38,926 bases of DNA from Clostridiaceae bacterium. GTDB lineage: Bacteria; Bacillota_A; Clostridia; Clostridiales; Clostridiaceae. Both the position numbers and the translations under genes were made by a program. The stretch covers positions 1 to 38,926 of the forward strand of contig JAQSXU010000091.1 of assembly GCA_029256485.1 (NCBI GenBank), given 5' to 3'. Below the pieces are notes generated by a model. The model worked only from the letters and a program-made list of their open reading frames with translations. It was not told the origin of the DNA and searched no databases. Positions 16,587 to 26,108 of the stretch are shown here, one piece after another. The number at the start of each line of letters is the position of its first letter. Positions within the stretch are counted from its first letter, which is position 1.

Positions 16587-17921
16587 TTATTCCCTATGAA
16601 TAACATCTAAATTACCAAACTTACTGAATTGACCAAGCCAAGCCATCTTTACCACACCTGTTGGACCGTTTCTTTGCTTTGCAATTATACATTCAGCTAC
16701 ATTCTTTTCTTCTGTTTCCTTGTTATAATATTCATCTCTATATAAGAACATTACTATATCTGCATCCTGCTCTATAGATCCTGATTCTCTTAAATCTGAA
16801 AGCATTGGCCTATGATCAGTTCTTTGCTCCGGAGCACGGGACAGCTGTGAAAGTGCAATTACAGGACAGTTCATTTCCTTAGCCAATCCCTTTATGGATC
16901 TAGAAATTTCCGACACCTCCTGCTGTCTGCTTTCAGAACCTCTTCCCCCTGACATAAGCTGCAAGTAGTCCACTACTATCATATCAATTCCATATTCTAT
17001 TTTTAACCTTCTGCATTTTGACCTCATCTCCATAACAGTTATACCCGGAGTGTCATCAATATATATTTTAGCTCCTCCTAAAGGACCTGAAGCCTTAGCT
17101 ATATTTTCCCAATCCTTATCATCTAAGTCACCTGTTCTTAACTTTAACATATCTACGTTAGCCTCAGCACATAGGAGTTTATAGGCCAATTGTTCCTTTG
17201 ACATTTCCAAAGAAAATACAGCTACACTTTTCCCATCTCTTAGTGCTGCATTTTGTACTAGGTTTAATGCAAAAGTTGTTTTACCCATAGAAGGTCTTGC
17301 TGCAATAAGTATCATATCGGACTTTTGAAAACCAGAAGTTTTGGCATCTAATTCTGTAAAACCTGAAGGAATTCCAGTAGTTTCACCCTTGTTATTAAAC
17401 AGTCTCTCTATTTCCGCAAAACCTCTTTCAAGCACAGCACTCATAGGTTCAAAATCCGAAGTACTCCTATTATCAGCAATATTAAATATTTTTTTTTCTG
17501 CAAAGTCTAATACAGCGGCCACATTATCCTGCTTGGTGTAGCTGTTCTCTATTATTTCCGATGATGATCTTATTAACTTTCTAAGAACTGACTTTTCCTT
17601 GACGATTTTAATGTACTCTTGGACATTTGCAGTTGTTATAACAGATGTATAAAGACCACTTATATATGTAACTCCACCTACTCCTTCCAGCAAATTTTTT
17701 GCTTGAAGGTTTTCAGAAAGTGTAACCATATCAACAGCTATATCTTTTTGATAAAGCTCCATTATTGTGTTAAAAAGTATTTTATGGGCGTCTTTATAAA
17801 AATCCTCAGCAGATAAATTCTCAACTGCTTGAGCTATAGAAGCCTTGTCTGCAATCATTGCCCCTAGCACGCTCTGCTCCGCTTCAATATTATGTGGCAT
17901 ACTTCTAAGCGGTGAATCCAT
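16587..17921 (-). CDS. dnaB: Replicative DNA helicase
   Basis: Hexameric helicase that unwinds DNA ahead of the replication fork. The N-terminal DnaB domain (about 5-110) begins MPHNIEAEQSVLGAMI. The RecA-like C-terminal domain has Walker A ARPSMGKTTFALN (about 205-217), Walker B IDMIVVDYLQLMSG, and SQLSRAPEQRTDHRPMLSDL with the arginine-finger region. The 444-residue length is normal and there is no intein. The ATG at 17921 is preferred, six bases after AGGAGTG; the TTG at 17939 lies upstream of that site. It is downstream of lonC with a hairpin between them. Confidence 0.97.
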   Translation of the reverse strand: MDSPLRSMPHNIEAEQSVLGAMIADKASIAQAVENLSAEDFYKDAHKILFNTIMELYQKDIAVDMVTLSENLQAKNLLEGVGGVTYISGLYTSVITTANVQEYIKIVKEKSVLRKLIRSSSEIIENSYTKQDNVAAVLDFAEKKIFNIADNRSTSDFEPMSAVLERGFAEIERLFNNKGETTGIPSGFTELDAKTSGFQKSDMILIAARPSMGKTTFALNLVQNAALRDGKSVAVFSLEMSKEQLAYKLLCAEANVDMLKLRTGDLDDKDWENIAKASGPLGGAKIYIDDTPGITVMEMRSKCRRLKIEYGIDMIVVDYLQLMSGGRGSESRQQEVSEISRSIKGLAKEMNCPVIALSQLSRAPEQRTDHRPMLSDLRESGSIEQDADIVMFLYRDEYYNKETEEKNVAECIIAKQRNGPTGVVKMAWLGQFSKFGNLDVIHRE

Positions 17922-17943
17922 TTTCAGCACTCCTATCAACTAG

Positions 17944-17983
17944 GAAACTAGTTTTTTAGCAGTGTTTGCTAAAAAACTAGTTT
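17944..17983 (-). terminator. Hairpin overlapping the end of lonC
   Basis: An 18-bp stem (GAAACTAGTTTTTTAGCA / TGCTAAAAAACTAGTTTC) of which one arm contains the last four codons and stop of lonC. There is no T-tract outside the stem, so it may be an mRNA-stabilising or partial-termination structure before dnaB. Confidence 0.55.
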
Positions 17984-19855
17984 CATTAATTCTTCTATAT
18001 TTTCCACACATTTAACTTCAATATCATTAAGTCCATGTGGAATTTCTTTCTCATTATCATTGGGAATAATAACTAACTTTATTCCCTTTCTTCTAGCACC
18101 ATAGATTTTTTCAAAAATCCCACCTACAGGTTTAATATTTCCTCTTAGTGATATTTCTCCTGTAACAGCTATATTCTGCTTTACTGGTTTGTTCAATAGT
18201 GCACTTATAATACATACTGTAATTGCGGCTCCAGCAGATGGTCCATCAATTTTACCGCCGCCTATTATATTTACATGAATATCATAGTCAGTAATGTCTT
18301 TATCTGTTATTTTTCTAATAACTGATGCGGCATTAAAAACTGAATCCTTTGCCATACTCCCAGCAGTGTCATTAAACCTAACTGTTCCTTTTCCCTTTGA
18401 CTTTGCCTCAAAAACTGCAGTTTCAATCTCAATTGTAGAACCAATATAACCACTAACACCTAGACCATATATATGACCTATTTCAAAAGGCTTATCATTA
18501 TTAATATTTTCAAACTGCACTAATCTGCTTATACCTATTACTTTATTTAAATCTTCCATAGTTATATTATTTATCTCGCTGCCATCTTTGCTATTAAGTG
18601 CAAAACCATAAACGTCAGATAGTATATTAACAGCTTTTCTTCCCTCAATGGTATATCTGCTAATAGTTTCTGCAACTCCTGACTCTAATTCAATATTAAG
18701 TTTATCTGCTGCATTCTCTACTATTTTTTCTATATCTTTAGCTGAAAGAGGTTCAAAATAAACTTCCGTACATCTTGACCTTAAAGCTGGATTTATTTCA
18801 TGCGGCTCTCTAGTAGTTGCACCAATCAATATAAAATCTGCAGGAGCCCCATTTTCAAACAAATATTTAATATATTTAGGAGTGTTCTCATCCTCAGGAT
18901 CATAATATGAAGATGAAAATTCAACTCTTTTGTCTTCTAATACTTTTAATAATTTATTTTGAAGAATATCATCTAATTCCCCTATTTCATCAATAAACAA
19001 AACTCCTCCATGTGCTTCAGTAACTAATCCTGGTTTTGGCTCTGGAATGCCCACTTCTGCCAAATCCCTTTTACTTCCCTGATATATGGGATCATGGACT
19101 GAACCTAACAATGGATTAGTAATTTCCCTTGGATCCCATCGAAGAGTAGTCCCATCAACTTCAACAAATTTTGCATTTTTAGAAAAAGGTGTATACTTAA
19201 GTTTTTTTGCTTCTTCTAAAGCTAATCTAGCCGCTGTAGTTTTTCCTACTCCTGGAGGACCATATAAAATTATATGTTGAGGATAGGGTGATGCTATCTT
19301 TGAAATAAGTGCTTTTATAGCTCTTTCTTGTCCAACAATTTCATCAAAACTTTCCGGTCTAAGTAATGTTTGAACATCCCTGGATAGTTTTTTTGAATCA
19401 AGAACTTCTAATTGAGCATACTTTTTCAGGGTTTTTGAGTTTTCAGGACCCTTTTGCTTTTTTATAACACTAAGCCTGATTTCCTCCATATACTTATCTT
19501 GCTTTTCAATTAATAATCTTTCAACTTGAGATTCTATTTTATTTTGTACATATCGTTTTGCTAGAGCCTCTGATATCCATTTATTTGTATCATCAATAGC
19601 TTCGTATAATTCTTTTTTACCTGGAACAATTTCTAGTCCCTTACCGTCACTTATTATTTTATTTAATCCATATATTCTCTGACATACATCATCACTTTTT
19701 ATAAACTTTTGAAGCTTGTATTTTGTTATTCTTGCCTTTAAAGTAGATTCCTTTACTAAATTTTTTATAATTTCATACATAACACTTATTTGTGTATCTA
19801 ATGATACTGTGTCAAGAACATCTTTCTCCGTAAAATCCATATATTGCGATTTCAA
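17969..19855 (-). CDS. lonC: ATP-dependent protease LonC
   Basis: A Lon-family AAA+ serine protease of the clostridial LonC type (628 residues), without the N-terminal domain of classical LonA. A helical, charged head (1-165) precedes the AAA+ module with Walker A GPPGVGKT (199-206), Walker B GGVLFIDEIGEL, and sensor RSRCTEVYF. The C-terminal protease domain has the nucleophile Ser in DGPSAGAA and the catalytic Lys in TGEISLRGNIKPVGG. The start is TTG at 19855 because AAGGAGGAT stands just before it; an internal ATG at residue 6 is less well placed. It lies between rplI and dnaB, the usual clostridial order. Confidence 0.95.
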   Translation of the reverse strand: MKSQYMDFTEKDVLDTVSLDTQISVMYEIIKNLVKESTLKARITKYKLQKFIKSDDVCQRIYGLNKIISDGKGLEIVPGKKELYEAIDDTNKWISEALAKRYVQNKIESQVERLLIEKQDKYMEEIRLSVIKKQKGPENSKTLKKYAQLEVLDSKKLSRDVQTLLRPESFDEIVGQERAIKALISKIASPYPQHIILYGPPGVGKTTAARLALEEAKKLKYTPFSKNAKFVEVDGTTLRWDPREITNPLLGSVHDPIYQGSKRDLAEVGIPEPKPGLVTEAHGGVLFIDEIGELDDILQNKLLKVLEDKRVEFSSSYYDPEDENTPKYIKYLFENGAPADFILIGATTREPHEINPALRSRCTEVYFEPLSAKDIEKIVENAADKLNIELESGVAETISRYTIEGRKAVNILSDVYGFALNSKDGSEINNITMEDLNKVIGISRLVQFENINNDKPFEIGHIYGLGVSGYIGSTIEIETAVFEAKSKGKGTVRFNDTAGSMAKDSVFNAASVIRKITDKDITDYDIHVNIIGGGKIDGPSAGAAITVCIISALLNKPVKQNIAVTGEISLRGNIKPVGGIFEKIYGARRKGIKLVIIPNDNEKEIPHGLNDIEVKCVENIEELMKLVF

Positions 19856-19866
19856 AATTATCCTCC

Positions 19867-20310
19867 TTATAATTCTGCGATAACCACTTTCACTTTGGTA
19901 GAAATCTCAGGATAAAGCTTAATTTCTACATCGTAACTACCAAGTTGTCTTATGGTTTCTACAACAATTTTTTTCTTATCAACATTTAGATTATATTGTT
20001 TATTTAATTCTTCTGAAATATCCTTACCTGTAATTGATCCAAAAAGCCTCCCGTTCTCTCCGCATTTTACTGATAATTTTATTTCTTTACCCTTTATTTT
20101 TTCTGATAATTTTTGGGCTGCTTCAACTTCTGCTAACTTTTTTCTTCTTTCAGCTTCATTTTTATTATTTAATATATGCATATTTACTTCGTTAGCCTCT
20201 TCTGCTAGCTTTTTAGGGAACAAGAAGTTTCTGGCATAGCCATCTGAAGCATTTACAACTTGACCTTTCTTTCCAACATTTTTAACGTCTTTTAATAATA
20301 TAACTTTCAT
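19867..20310 (-). CDS. rplI: 50S ribosomal protein L9
   Basis: A large-subunit protein binding 23S rRNA, 147 residues. It starts [17 protein letters not shown], the conserved L9 head with the GKKG loop, then [16 protein letters not shown], the long central helix, and a C-terminal domain with [12 protein letters not shown]. The ATG at 20310 is chosen over a GTG at 20319 that forms part of the AAGGTGA ribosome site. The gdpP stop TAA and this ATG are one base apart, so translation is probably coupled. Confidence 0.96.
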   Translation of the reverse strand: MKVILLKDVKNVGKKGQVVNASDGYARNFLFPKKLAEEANEVNMHILNNKNEAERRKKLAEVEAAQKLSEKIKGKEIKLSVKCGENGRLFGSITGKDISEELNKQYNLNVDKKKIVVETIRQLGSYDVEIKLYPEISTKVKVVIAEL

Positions 20311-20311
20311 A

Positions 20312-22300
20312 TTATTCACCTTCCCTTAAGTATTTATCTATAGCTTGTTTAAGTAATTCAACAGCCTCTTCAAGCTTCATATTTGACATTTTTGCACCAG
20401 CCATAGTCATGTGCCCTCCACCACCAAGTTCCTCTAGTATTATCTGCACATTAATATCACCAAGGGATCTTCCACTTATATATGTTTCTTCTCCTATTTT
20501 AACAAAAACAAATGATGCTTGAATACCTGTAATATTTAGTAGTTCATCCGCAGCTTGTGCAGCTAATACAGTATCTTCTATTTCTGGTGGACATACTGCA
20601 ATTGCAATATCGTTCTTAACTACAGCTGATTTTATTATATCAGCTCTTTTTAAATATGTGTTAAGATCATCTGAAAAAAGTTTTTTAACATCTATAGTGT
20701 CAGCACCTAACTTTCTTAAAAAGGATGCAGCTTCAAATGTTCTTACACCGGTTTTAAAATAAAAATTCTTTGTATCCACGCATATGCCTGCCAGCATGGC
20801 CTCTGCTTCTACAGGCTTCAACTGTGGCCTTTCCATCATATATTGAATCATCTCTGTAACTAGTTCGCAAGTTGAAGATGCATATGGTTCTATATAACTT
20901 AACAATGCTCCTTCTAAATAGTCAGTTGATTTCCTGTGATGATCTATTATTACCAACTTATTGAATGACTCAACCAACTCTAAATTTTGTACGTATCCTT
21001 TGTTGTGTACATCTGCAACTATAAGTAAACTATTATCATCTTTGGTTTCCATGCACTTTTTACTATCAATAAAGGCAGATTCATAATCAGCTTCACTTTT
21101 TAGCTTATCCATCATTCCCTTTATGCTATTATTAATGCCGTCTAAAACGATATAACACTCTTTATTTAGGGCTTTTATTGTACTATAAAGTCCTACTGCT
21201 GCACCCAAGCAGTCGATGTCTGGATTAATATGACCGTGTATATATACTTTACTGCTTTCATTTATTAAATCAACCAAAGCATGAGCAATGACCCTTGATC
21301 TCACTTTAGTCCTTTTTTCTATTTCTTTTGTCTTCCCTCCGTAAAAATCTAGTTTTTCACCGCTTTTCACTATAGCTTGGTCTCCACCTCTTCCAAGTGC
21401 CAGTTCCTTTGCAGATACTGCATAACTCTCATTATTAAATGGAGTTCCTCCTCCTCTGCCAATGCCAATGCTCAGTGTGACAGTAAATTTATTTCCCATA
21501 CTAATTTCTCTCATGCTATCTAATATCTCAAATCTTTTTTCCATTTCCTTTTCTACATATTTATTCTGCAATGTCAAAACATATTTATTTGAAGAATATT
21601 TTTTCACCATAGCATTTACGCTTTGAGCATAGCTGTTAATTGTTCTCTCAATTTCTGCAATTAATAATGGTTTTTTGTCCTCCTCAGTACTTTTTATAAC
21701 TTCATCTAAATTATCAACCTCAATTAACATAACCGCTTCCTTATTTGCCTCTACACTGTTAATTAAATTAAATACATCTGTAACATCATATAAGTAAAGC
21801 AGTATAATTTTATCATTAAGATTTTTATAATCTCCTAGGTCAATTAAATTTGTATATATATTAAAGTACTTTTCGTTTAATTTAACATATTTAAATACAG
21901 TTTTTTTGCCATCCATTGCTAATTTTAGATTAAAATCTTTCAATACATCGTTTATATTAGATGCAAGTATATCGCTTCCCTCTAGAACTGATGATAAATT
22001 TTGATTGTACCATAATATATTGCCCTTATTGCCTACTATAATTAATGGGAATGGAAGTCTTACTAATGTATTTCTTGTTGCAAGATCAAGCTTTGAAGAA
22101 AAATCTTCTATAAACTTTTTCCACTCGTCCTTTTTCTGTTTTGTGTTTTTTACGTTATATAGCACAAGTAATCCATATAAAGCAATTGCTATCCCACCAA
22201 TATATATATGTCCATATAAAAAAATTACAAATATTAATATAGCTATGGAAACCATATATATTTTGTTCTCAGTTATAAAATAATTGTATTTATTATCCAT
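20312..22300 (-). CDS. gdpP: Cyclic-di-AMP phosphodiesterase GdpP
   Basis: Membrane-bound enzyme that hydrolyses c-di-AMP to pApA (YybT family), 662 residues as expected. Two N-terminal membrane segments (about 12-48) are followed by a PAS-like domain (75-145), a degenerate GGDEF (about 180-305, no GGDEF motif), and the DHH domain. The DHH domain has [22 protein letters not shown] and the hallmark [10 protein letters not shown]. The DHHA1 domain ends with [14 protein letters not shown] follows GGGGGC. It is cotranscribed with the DUF2232 gene upstream and rplI downstream. Through c-di-AMP it would affect potassium, osmotic and cell-wall homeostasis. Confidence 0.95.
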   Translation of the reverse strand: MDNKYNYFITENKIYMVSIAILIFVIFLYGHIYIGGIAIALYGLLVLYNVKNTKQKKDEWKKFIEDFSSKLDLATRNTLVRLPFPLIIVGNKGNILWYNQNLSSVLEGSDILASNINDVLKDFNLKLAMDGKKTVFKYVKLNEKYFNIYTNLIDLGDYKNLNDKIILLYLYDVTDVFNLINSVEANKEAVMLIEVDNLDEVIKSTEEDKKPLLIAEIERTINSYAQSVNAMVKKYSSNKYVLTLQNKYVEKEMEKRFEILDSMREISMGNKFTVTLSIGIGRGGGTPFNNESYAVSAKELALGRGGDQAIVKSGEKLDFYGGKTKEIEKRTKVRSRVIAHALVDLINESSKVYIHGHINPDIDCLGAAVGLYSTIKALNKECYIVLDGINNSIKGMMDKLKSEADYESAFIDSKKCMETKDDNSLLIVADVHNKGYVQNLELVESFNKLVIIDHHRKSTDYLEGALLSYIEPYASSTCELVTEMIQYMMERPQLKPVEAEAMLAGICVDTKNFYFKTGVRTFEAASFLRKLGADTIDVKKLFSDDLNTYLKRADIIKSAVVKNDIAIAVCPPEIEDTVLAAQAADELLNITGIQASFVFVKIGEETYISGRSLGDINVQIILEELGGGGHMTMAGAKMSNMKLEEAVELLKQAIDKYLREGE

Positions 22301-22314
22301 TACTAAGCCCCCAG

Positions 22315-23307
22315 CTATTCTAATTTTCCTCGTCTTAAAGGGTCTAATTTTCTGAAATCAATAATAATATCCGCTAGTCCTGCATATATATAAATTATTG
22401 AAAATGGCTGCTGTAAAATTGTAAAAATTATTATTAAAGCTACAATAGCTTTAGAAATATTAAACTTTCTTCTTAGAAAAAAAGTTAGCAGTGAGACGCC
22501 GTCAATCATAAGTGCAATTTGGAGTATTACTTGAGATGTAGTTAATATATATTCATATCCAGATACTTTATATTTAGATAATACTACACCAAGCAATAAA
22601 AAAGCCACTATTGCTACTCCAATTCTACTGTTTAAATATATTTCTGTAAAAGGCTTCATTTCCTTCATATTTAATCTAAGCTTTTTTAATATCATACCAG
22701 TAATCTTATAACTTAAAAATGCTGATACTAAACCGCCTATTATCAAAATTGAAGGTATAAGATTTAATATGAATTCTGGAGTTAATAATTTCATTGCGTC
22801 CTGAAAAGGTTTTATCTGCTCAGCGGTAATTCCAAAATTTTTATAAATTTTAATTGCCGAATCCATTGAATCATTCATTATTTTTATGCTTGCAGTAATA
22901 AAACCCACAAGTCCTCTTTTATCAATAAAGTTTAAATAAACTGCATAATCAGTAATAGTTCCTAATGCTGAAGCTATAGCTAATAAGATAATTGTAATGC
23001 TAACTTTTATATCTTTTTTTATACAGTAGCCTAATGTTAAACCAGTTAATCCAAATATTACTGCAGATGTAAGTCCTCTAATAGGATCATATGTTAATCC
23101 AACTAATATACCGCTGACTAGTACTGCCGACAGGGATACTTTAAAATTATGCCTTAAATATAGCACTGTTACCGGTATTGGAAGTAGAAAAGTACCAAAT
23201 ACCGAGAAACCTGGTATGTAAGCATTTATTAAAGCTAATATAACAATTAGTGCAGAAATTAGTCCTGCTTCTACTACAGACTTAGTTTCAAAACTTCTGT
23301 TCTCCAT
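22315..23307 (-). CDS. DUF2232 (YybS-family) membrane protein
   Basis: A 330-residue integral membrane protein with about eight hydrophobic segments, of the YybS/DUF2232 family. Family features are the N-terminal EAGLISALIVILALINAYIP, the segment GTFLLPIPVTVLYLRH and the glycine-rich GLTSAVIFGLTGLTLGY. The C-terminal half is a second group of helices ending in a basic tail. Its function is not established. It sits just upstream of gdpP with a 14-base gap, as in Bacillus (yybS-yybT), and shows some likeness to ECF-type membrane components. Confidence 0.88.
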   Translation of the reverse strand: MENRSFETKSVVEAGLISALIVILALINAYIPGFSVFGTFLLPIPVTVLYLRHNFKVSLSAVLVSGILVGLTYDPIRGLTSAVIFGLTGLTLGYCIKKDIKVSITIILLAIASALGTITDYAVYLNFIDKRGLVGFITASIKIMNDSMDSAIKIYKNFGITAEQIKPFQDAMKLLTPEFILNLIPSILIIGGLVSAFLSYKITGMILKKLRLNMKEMKPFTEIYLNSRIGVAIVAFLLLGVVLSKYKVSGYEYILTTSQVILQIALMIDGVSLLTFFLRRKFNISKAIVALIIIFTILQQPFSIIYIYAGLADIIIDFRKLDPLRRGKLE

Positions 23308-23318
23308 TATTTCCTCCG

Positions 23319-23636
23319 TTATTCTCTTTCCTTAATGTGAGTGTACAATCTAGTTAAATCCTTGCTTTCTTTTTCAATTTCATCTTGTTCAATTATTCCT
23401 GTCTTTAATTTCTTTTTTATTTGATCATCAACAGCTGTATAGGAATAGCCTAATCTGTCACTTAAAACATACAGTATTATTATTGCCCCGGAAATACATT
23501 CTAAAATAGCATCGTGAGCTACATTGCTTCCCCTTGTTAACAGTTTAAAAAAATCTGCAATTATGCTTAATAATTCTGCCTTCAGATCCTCTATTATTTT
23601 AATATTATACATAATATTCAAATTATCTTTATTCAC
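23319..23636 (-). CDS. MazG-like family protein
   Basis: A 105-residue, mostly helical protein of the MazG-like group found upstream of DUF2232 in clostridia. The segment IEDLKAELLSIIADFFKLLTRG resembles the first MazG helices, but the full EExxE/ExxD metal-binding set of active MazG is not obvious, so pyrophosphatase activity is doubtful. The GTG at 23636 is supported by GGGGATG seven bases upstream. First gene of the unit with DUF2232-gdpP-rplI-lonC-dnaB. Confidence 0.75.
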   Translation of the reverse strand: MNKDNLNIMYNIKIIEDLKAELLSIIADFFKLLTRGSNVAHDAILECISGAIIILYVLSDRLGYSYTAVDDQIKKKLKTGIIEQDEIEKESKDLTRLYTHIKERE

Positions 23637-23875
23637 TATAATACATCCCCTTTTATGCCTATATTTCTATTTTAGTTATTTTTATACATTTATGCAACAA
23701 TACTTGTTCCTTTTTATGTACCATGTATATACTATGTAAATTCTATATCAGATTAAGTGAGTTTTATTTATGTTATAATTATAAGCCGTTATCCTTATTA
23801 TTGCCATACTAATATATTTTTCAAACATATTGGCGTATCTGCTCAGAATTTTAAATTATATAAATTACTTTATCC

Positions 23876-23906
23876 AAAAAAAAGTTCCTACAGAAGTAGG
23901 AACTTT
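23876..23906. terminator. Terminator of the rpsF-ssb-rpsR operon
   Basis: An 11-bp perfect stem AAAGTTCCTAC / GTAGGAACTTT with loop AGAA, followed on the minus strand by eight T, 12 bases after the rpsR stop. Confidence 0.93.
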
Positions 23907-23917
23907 TAATTTCTAAA

Positions 23918-24175
23918 TTATTCTGTTGTAAATGGAAGCAATGCTATATTTCTTGCTCTCTTTACTGCTTCAGTAAGCATTCTCTGATGTTTTGCGCAAT
24001 TTCCAGAAATTCTTCTTGGAAGAATCTTGCCTCTTTCAGTGACATACTTTCTGATTTTGTTTATATCCTTGTAATCTATAGCTTCAGCTTTATCTATGCA
24101 GAATGAACAAACTTTTTTCTTTGCTCTTCTCATTCTTGCTGAACCTTTTTTATTATTTCTTTCTTCCCTAGCCAT
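23918..24175 (-). CDS. rpsR: 30S ribosomal protein S18
   Basis: Small-subunit protein that forms a heterodimer with S6 on 16S rRNA; 85 residues. After a basic N-terminal tail comes [18 protein letters not shown], then [20 protein letters not shown] and [15 protein letters not shown]. Four cysteines in a C-x2-C ... C arrangement suggest the C+ (zinc-capable) form. It has its own ATG and ribosome site 20 bases after ssb. Confidence 0.96.
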   Translation of the reverse strand: MAREERNNKKGSARMRRAKKKVCSFCIDKAEAIDYKDINKIRKYVTERGKILPRRISGNCAKHQRMLTEAVKRARNIALLPFTTE

Positions 24176-24195
24176 GTTTTTCCCTCCTTACCAAA

Positions 24196-24645
24196 TTAAA
24201 ATGGTATATCTCCATCATCTACAGGGGTTATATCTTCTCCGCCCATATCTTTAGAAAATCCACCTTGTTGACTTCCATAATTAGAATTACTTCTACTATA
24301 ATCTTGATCCATGCCTTTGTTTCCATTTCCCCATTCAAGGAATTGTACCTCTTCAGCAACTATTTCAGTGACATATCTTTTAGAACCATCTTTAGCGTCA
24401 TAACTTCTAGTCTGAATTCTACCGCTTACACCCATAAGCTTTCCTTTGCTCATGTAATTTGCTGTAGATTCAGCCTGCTTTCCCCATACTACTATGGGAA
24501 TGAAGTCCGCTTCTCTGGTGCCGTCTTTAGAAGGCATTCTTCTATCGACTGCTAATGTTAAGGTGGTAACAGCTGTTCCCGAACCTGGAGTAAACTTCAG
24601 CTCTGGGTCTTTAGTTAATCTTCCAATTAAAACAACTTTATTCAA
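24196..24645 (-). CDS. ssb: Single-stranded DNA-binding protein
   Basis: Tetrameric ssDNA-binding protein, 149 residues. The OB fold (1-105) begins [16 protein letters not shown] and includes [12 protein letters not shown] and [14 protein letters not shown] Gly/Ser/Asn/Gln-rich linker (110-136) leads to the acidic partner-binding tip DGDIPF. The start is TTG at 24645 after AGGTGGTG. That ribosome site contains the ancestral stop codon of rpsF, which shows how tightly the genes were packed. Confidence 0.96.
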   Translation of the reverse strand: MNKVVLIGRLTKDPELKFTPGSGTAVTTLTLAVDRRMPSKDGTREADFIPIVVWGKQAESTANYMSKGKLMGVSGRIQTRSYDAKDGSKRYVTEIVAEEVQFLEWGNGNKGMDQDYSRSNSNYGSQQGGFSKDMGGEDITPVDDGDIPF

Positions 24646-24686
24646 TTAAAACACCACCTATTTTTCATTTTTTATTATAATATGTC

Positions 24687-24875
24687 TTATAACTGAATCT
24701 GTCCTTCATTTACTTTGTTAATTTCATAAGCAAGCTTTCTCTTACCCCATGAATCAACATTTTCAATTACTCCGCCACCATTTTCTATTACACCCTTAAA
24801 CTTTTCAACGCCAGCTTTAACAGCTTCTTCGTCTAATGATGGATGTAGTATAAATATAGTTTCATATTTTCTCAT
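24687..24875 (-). CDS. rpsF: 30S ribosomal protein S6, truncated by an internal deletion
   Basis: The frame gives 62 residues, from MRKYETIFILHPSLDEEAV to KVNEGQIQL, whereas S6 is normally about 95. The first 58 residues align with S6 throughout. Right after KVNEG the frame is lost, but the expected S6 C-terminus DSVIRHIIIKNEK plus stop is present in another frame at 24658-24699. The missing part is the third strand region and second helix, about 24 codons, and the loss is not a multiple of three. The protein should not fold or pair with S18 normally. The ATG at 24875 is six bases after AGGAGGTG; a GTG at 24884 is inside that site. Either a real lesion or a sequence or assembly error. Confidence 0.9.
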   Translation of the reverse strand: MRKYETIFILHPSLDEEAVKAGVEKFKGVIENGGGVIENVDSWGKRKLAYEINKVNEGQIQL

Positions 24876-24892
24876 TAGATTCACCTCCTCCC

Positions 24893-24934
24893 TATGGACT
24901 AACGGCTGTGAGTTATATTCACAGCAGGGCCATA
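24893..24934 (-). promoter_or_regulatory. S6:S18-type leader motif of rpsF-ssb-rpsR
   Basis: On the minus strand TATGG / CCATA forms an outer stem and CTGTGA / TCACAG an inner stem. The trinucleotide CCG (24903-24905 on the plus strand) lies unpaired just 3' of the inner stem. This is the arrangement by which S6:S18 binds its own mRNA, mimicking 16S helix 22. It lies 18 bases before the rpsF start. Confidence 0.7.
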
Positions 24935-24941
24935 CTAATTT

Positions 24942-24970
24942 AGTTTACTACTACATTTGAATAATTGCAA
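24942..24970 (-). promoter_or_regulatory. Promoter of the rpsF operon
   Basis: On the minus strand TTGCAA (24965-24970), a 17-base spacer and TAAACT (24942-24947), directly after the DUF951 stop. The expected start falls at the 5' edge of the S6:S18 motif. Confidence 0.6.
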
Positions 24971-25177
24971 CTATTTTTCTTCAGCTGGGACATTTTGCTT
25001 AATAAATTTTTTTATACTTTTTTCAAACTTACTCCTTGGAAGCATTATTATTCTTCCGCAACCGCAGCATTTTACTTTTATATCTGCGCCAAGCCTGATT
25101 ATTTCCCATTTATTTTCTCCACAAGGATGTCCTTTTTTCATTTCTACTATATCCCCAAGATATAAATTCTTTGGCAT
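24971..25177 (-). CDS. DUF951 domain protein
   Basis: A 68-residue protein of the DUF951 family (YyzM-like), common in Firmicutes. Seen: LYLGDIVEMKKGHPCGENKW, then IRLGADIKVKCCGCGR with a C-C-x-C cluster, then IIMLPRSKFEKSIKKF. The layout resembles a small beta barrel that might bind nucleic acid and metal, but no function is established. It lies between mscS and rpsF, its usual place, with AAAGGAAG before the ATG. Confidence 0.88.
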   Translation of the reverse strand: MPKNLYLGDIVEMKKGHPCGENKWEIIRLGADIKVKCCGCGRIIMLPRSKFEKSIKKFIKQNVPAEEK

Positions 25178-25199
25178 TTTTATCTTCCTTTCACTAAAA

Positions 25200-26084
25200 T
25201 TATATTTTGGTATTTATTACTTCAACTCTTTTATATGCTATCTTTATCTTTGATTCATCCAGACTATTTTTTATCTCTCTTCTTAACTTCATTTCAGTGT
25301 CCCATTGTGTCATTGATTTAACTTTTGCAAATACTCTTACTGTAATACCATCCTCTGAAATTTTGGACATACCAAGTACCTTAGGACCTTCTACCACATT
25401 ATTGTTTTTGTCTTTAAATTTTTCACATGTATCTGTAATTACATTAATGGCCTTATCAACATTTTCATCATATGAAATATTAATATCTAATAATACCCTC
25501 ATATTTCCTCTAGAATGATTTGTCACCAATTTTATTATCCCATTTGGTATGATGTGTAGATCCCCATTGAAGTCTCTAATTTTTGTTACTCTTAATTCTA
25601 TTCCTTCTACTATACCATCTTTATCCTCTATGCTAACATAATCACCAACTGAAAATTGATCTTCAAACAATATGAAGAATCCATTTATAATATCTTTAAT
25701 TAAATTTTGGGTCCCTAGACCTATTGCTACCCCGCCTAATCCTGCAAATATTGAGCCTATTTTTCCAAAAACTATTTCTATTATAGTGAAAATTCCAAAA
25801 AAGTATACCGAATATTTTAAAATACTCTTCAAAACTTCTCCAACAGTCTTTGCTTTTCTATCATCTAATGAAAATTTCAGTTTTTTCTGCTTATTAATAA
25901 ACCTATTAATAATTCCATTTCCAAATTTTATACTTAGATACATTACAATTAATATTAATATTAATTGTAAACACATCACTAAAGTATTATATATGCTTTC
26001 TTTACTTATGGTGAAATTTGCAATTTTTATACCAGACTCGTTATATGAAATTTCTAATATATTTATTAATACTGATTTATTCAT
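25200..26084 (-). CDS. Mechanosensitive ion channel, MscS family
   Basis: A 294-residue small-conductance mechanosensitive channel that opens under membrane tension after osmotic downshift. Three membrane segments: about 32-52, 88-108, and the pore helix GGVAIGLGTQNLIKDIINGF (about 115-135). The beta domain follows, with FEDQFSVGDYVSIEDKDG and IPNGIIKLVTNHSR, then the alpha/beta C-terminal domain. Length is typical of the YkuT-like branch. AAAGGAGAG precedes the ATG. It is downstream of the DUF3343 gene by 24 bases and upstream of DUF951, probably one transcript. Confidence 0.93.
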   Translation of the reverse strand: MNKSVLINILEISYNESGIKIANFTISKESIYNTLVMCLQLILILIVMYLSIKFGNGIINRFINKQKKLKFSLDDRKAKTVGEVLKSILKYSVYFFGIFTIIEIVFGKIGSIFAGLGGVAIGLGTQNLIKDIINGFFILFEDQFSVGDYVSIEDKDGIVEGIELRVTKIRDFNGDLHIIPNGIIKLVTNHSRGNMRVLLDINISYDENVDKAINVITDTCEKFKDKNNNVVEGPKVLGMSKISEDGITVRVFAKVKSMTQWDTEMKLRREIKNSLDESKIKIAYKRVEVINTKI

Positions 26085-26108
26085 ATACTCTCCTTTACCA
26101 CAAAAAGT

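Noticed and set aside
17922..17939. DnaB start at TTG 17939
   Set aside because: It lies upstream of the AGGAGTG site that serves the ATG at 17921.
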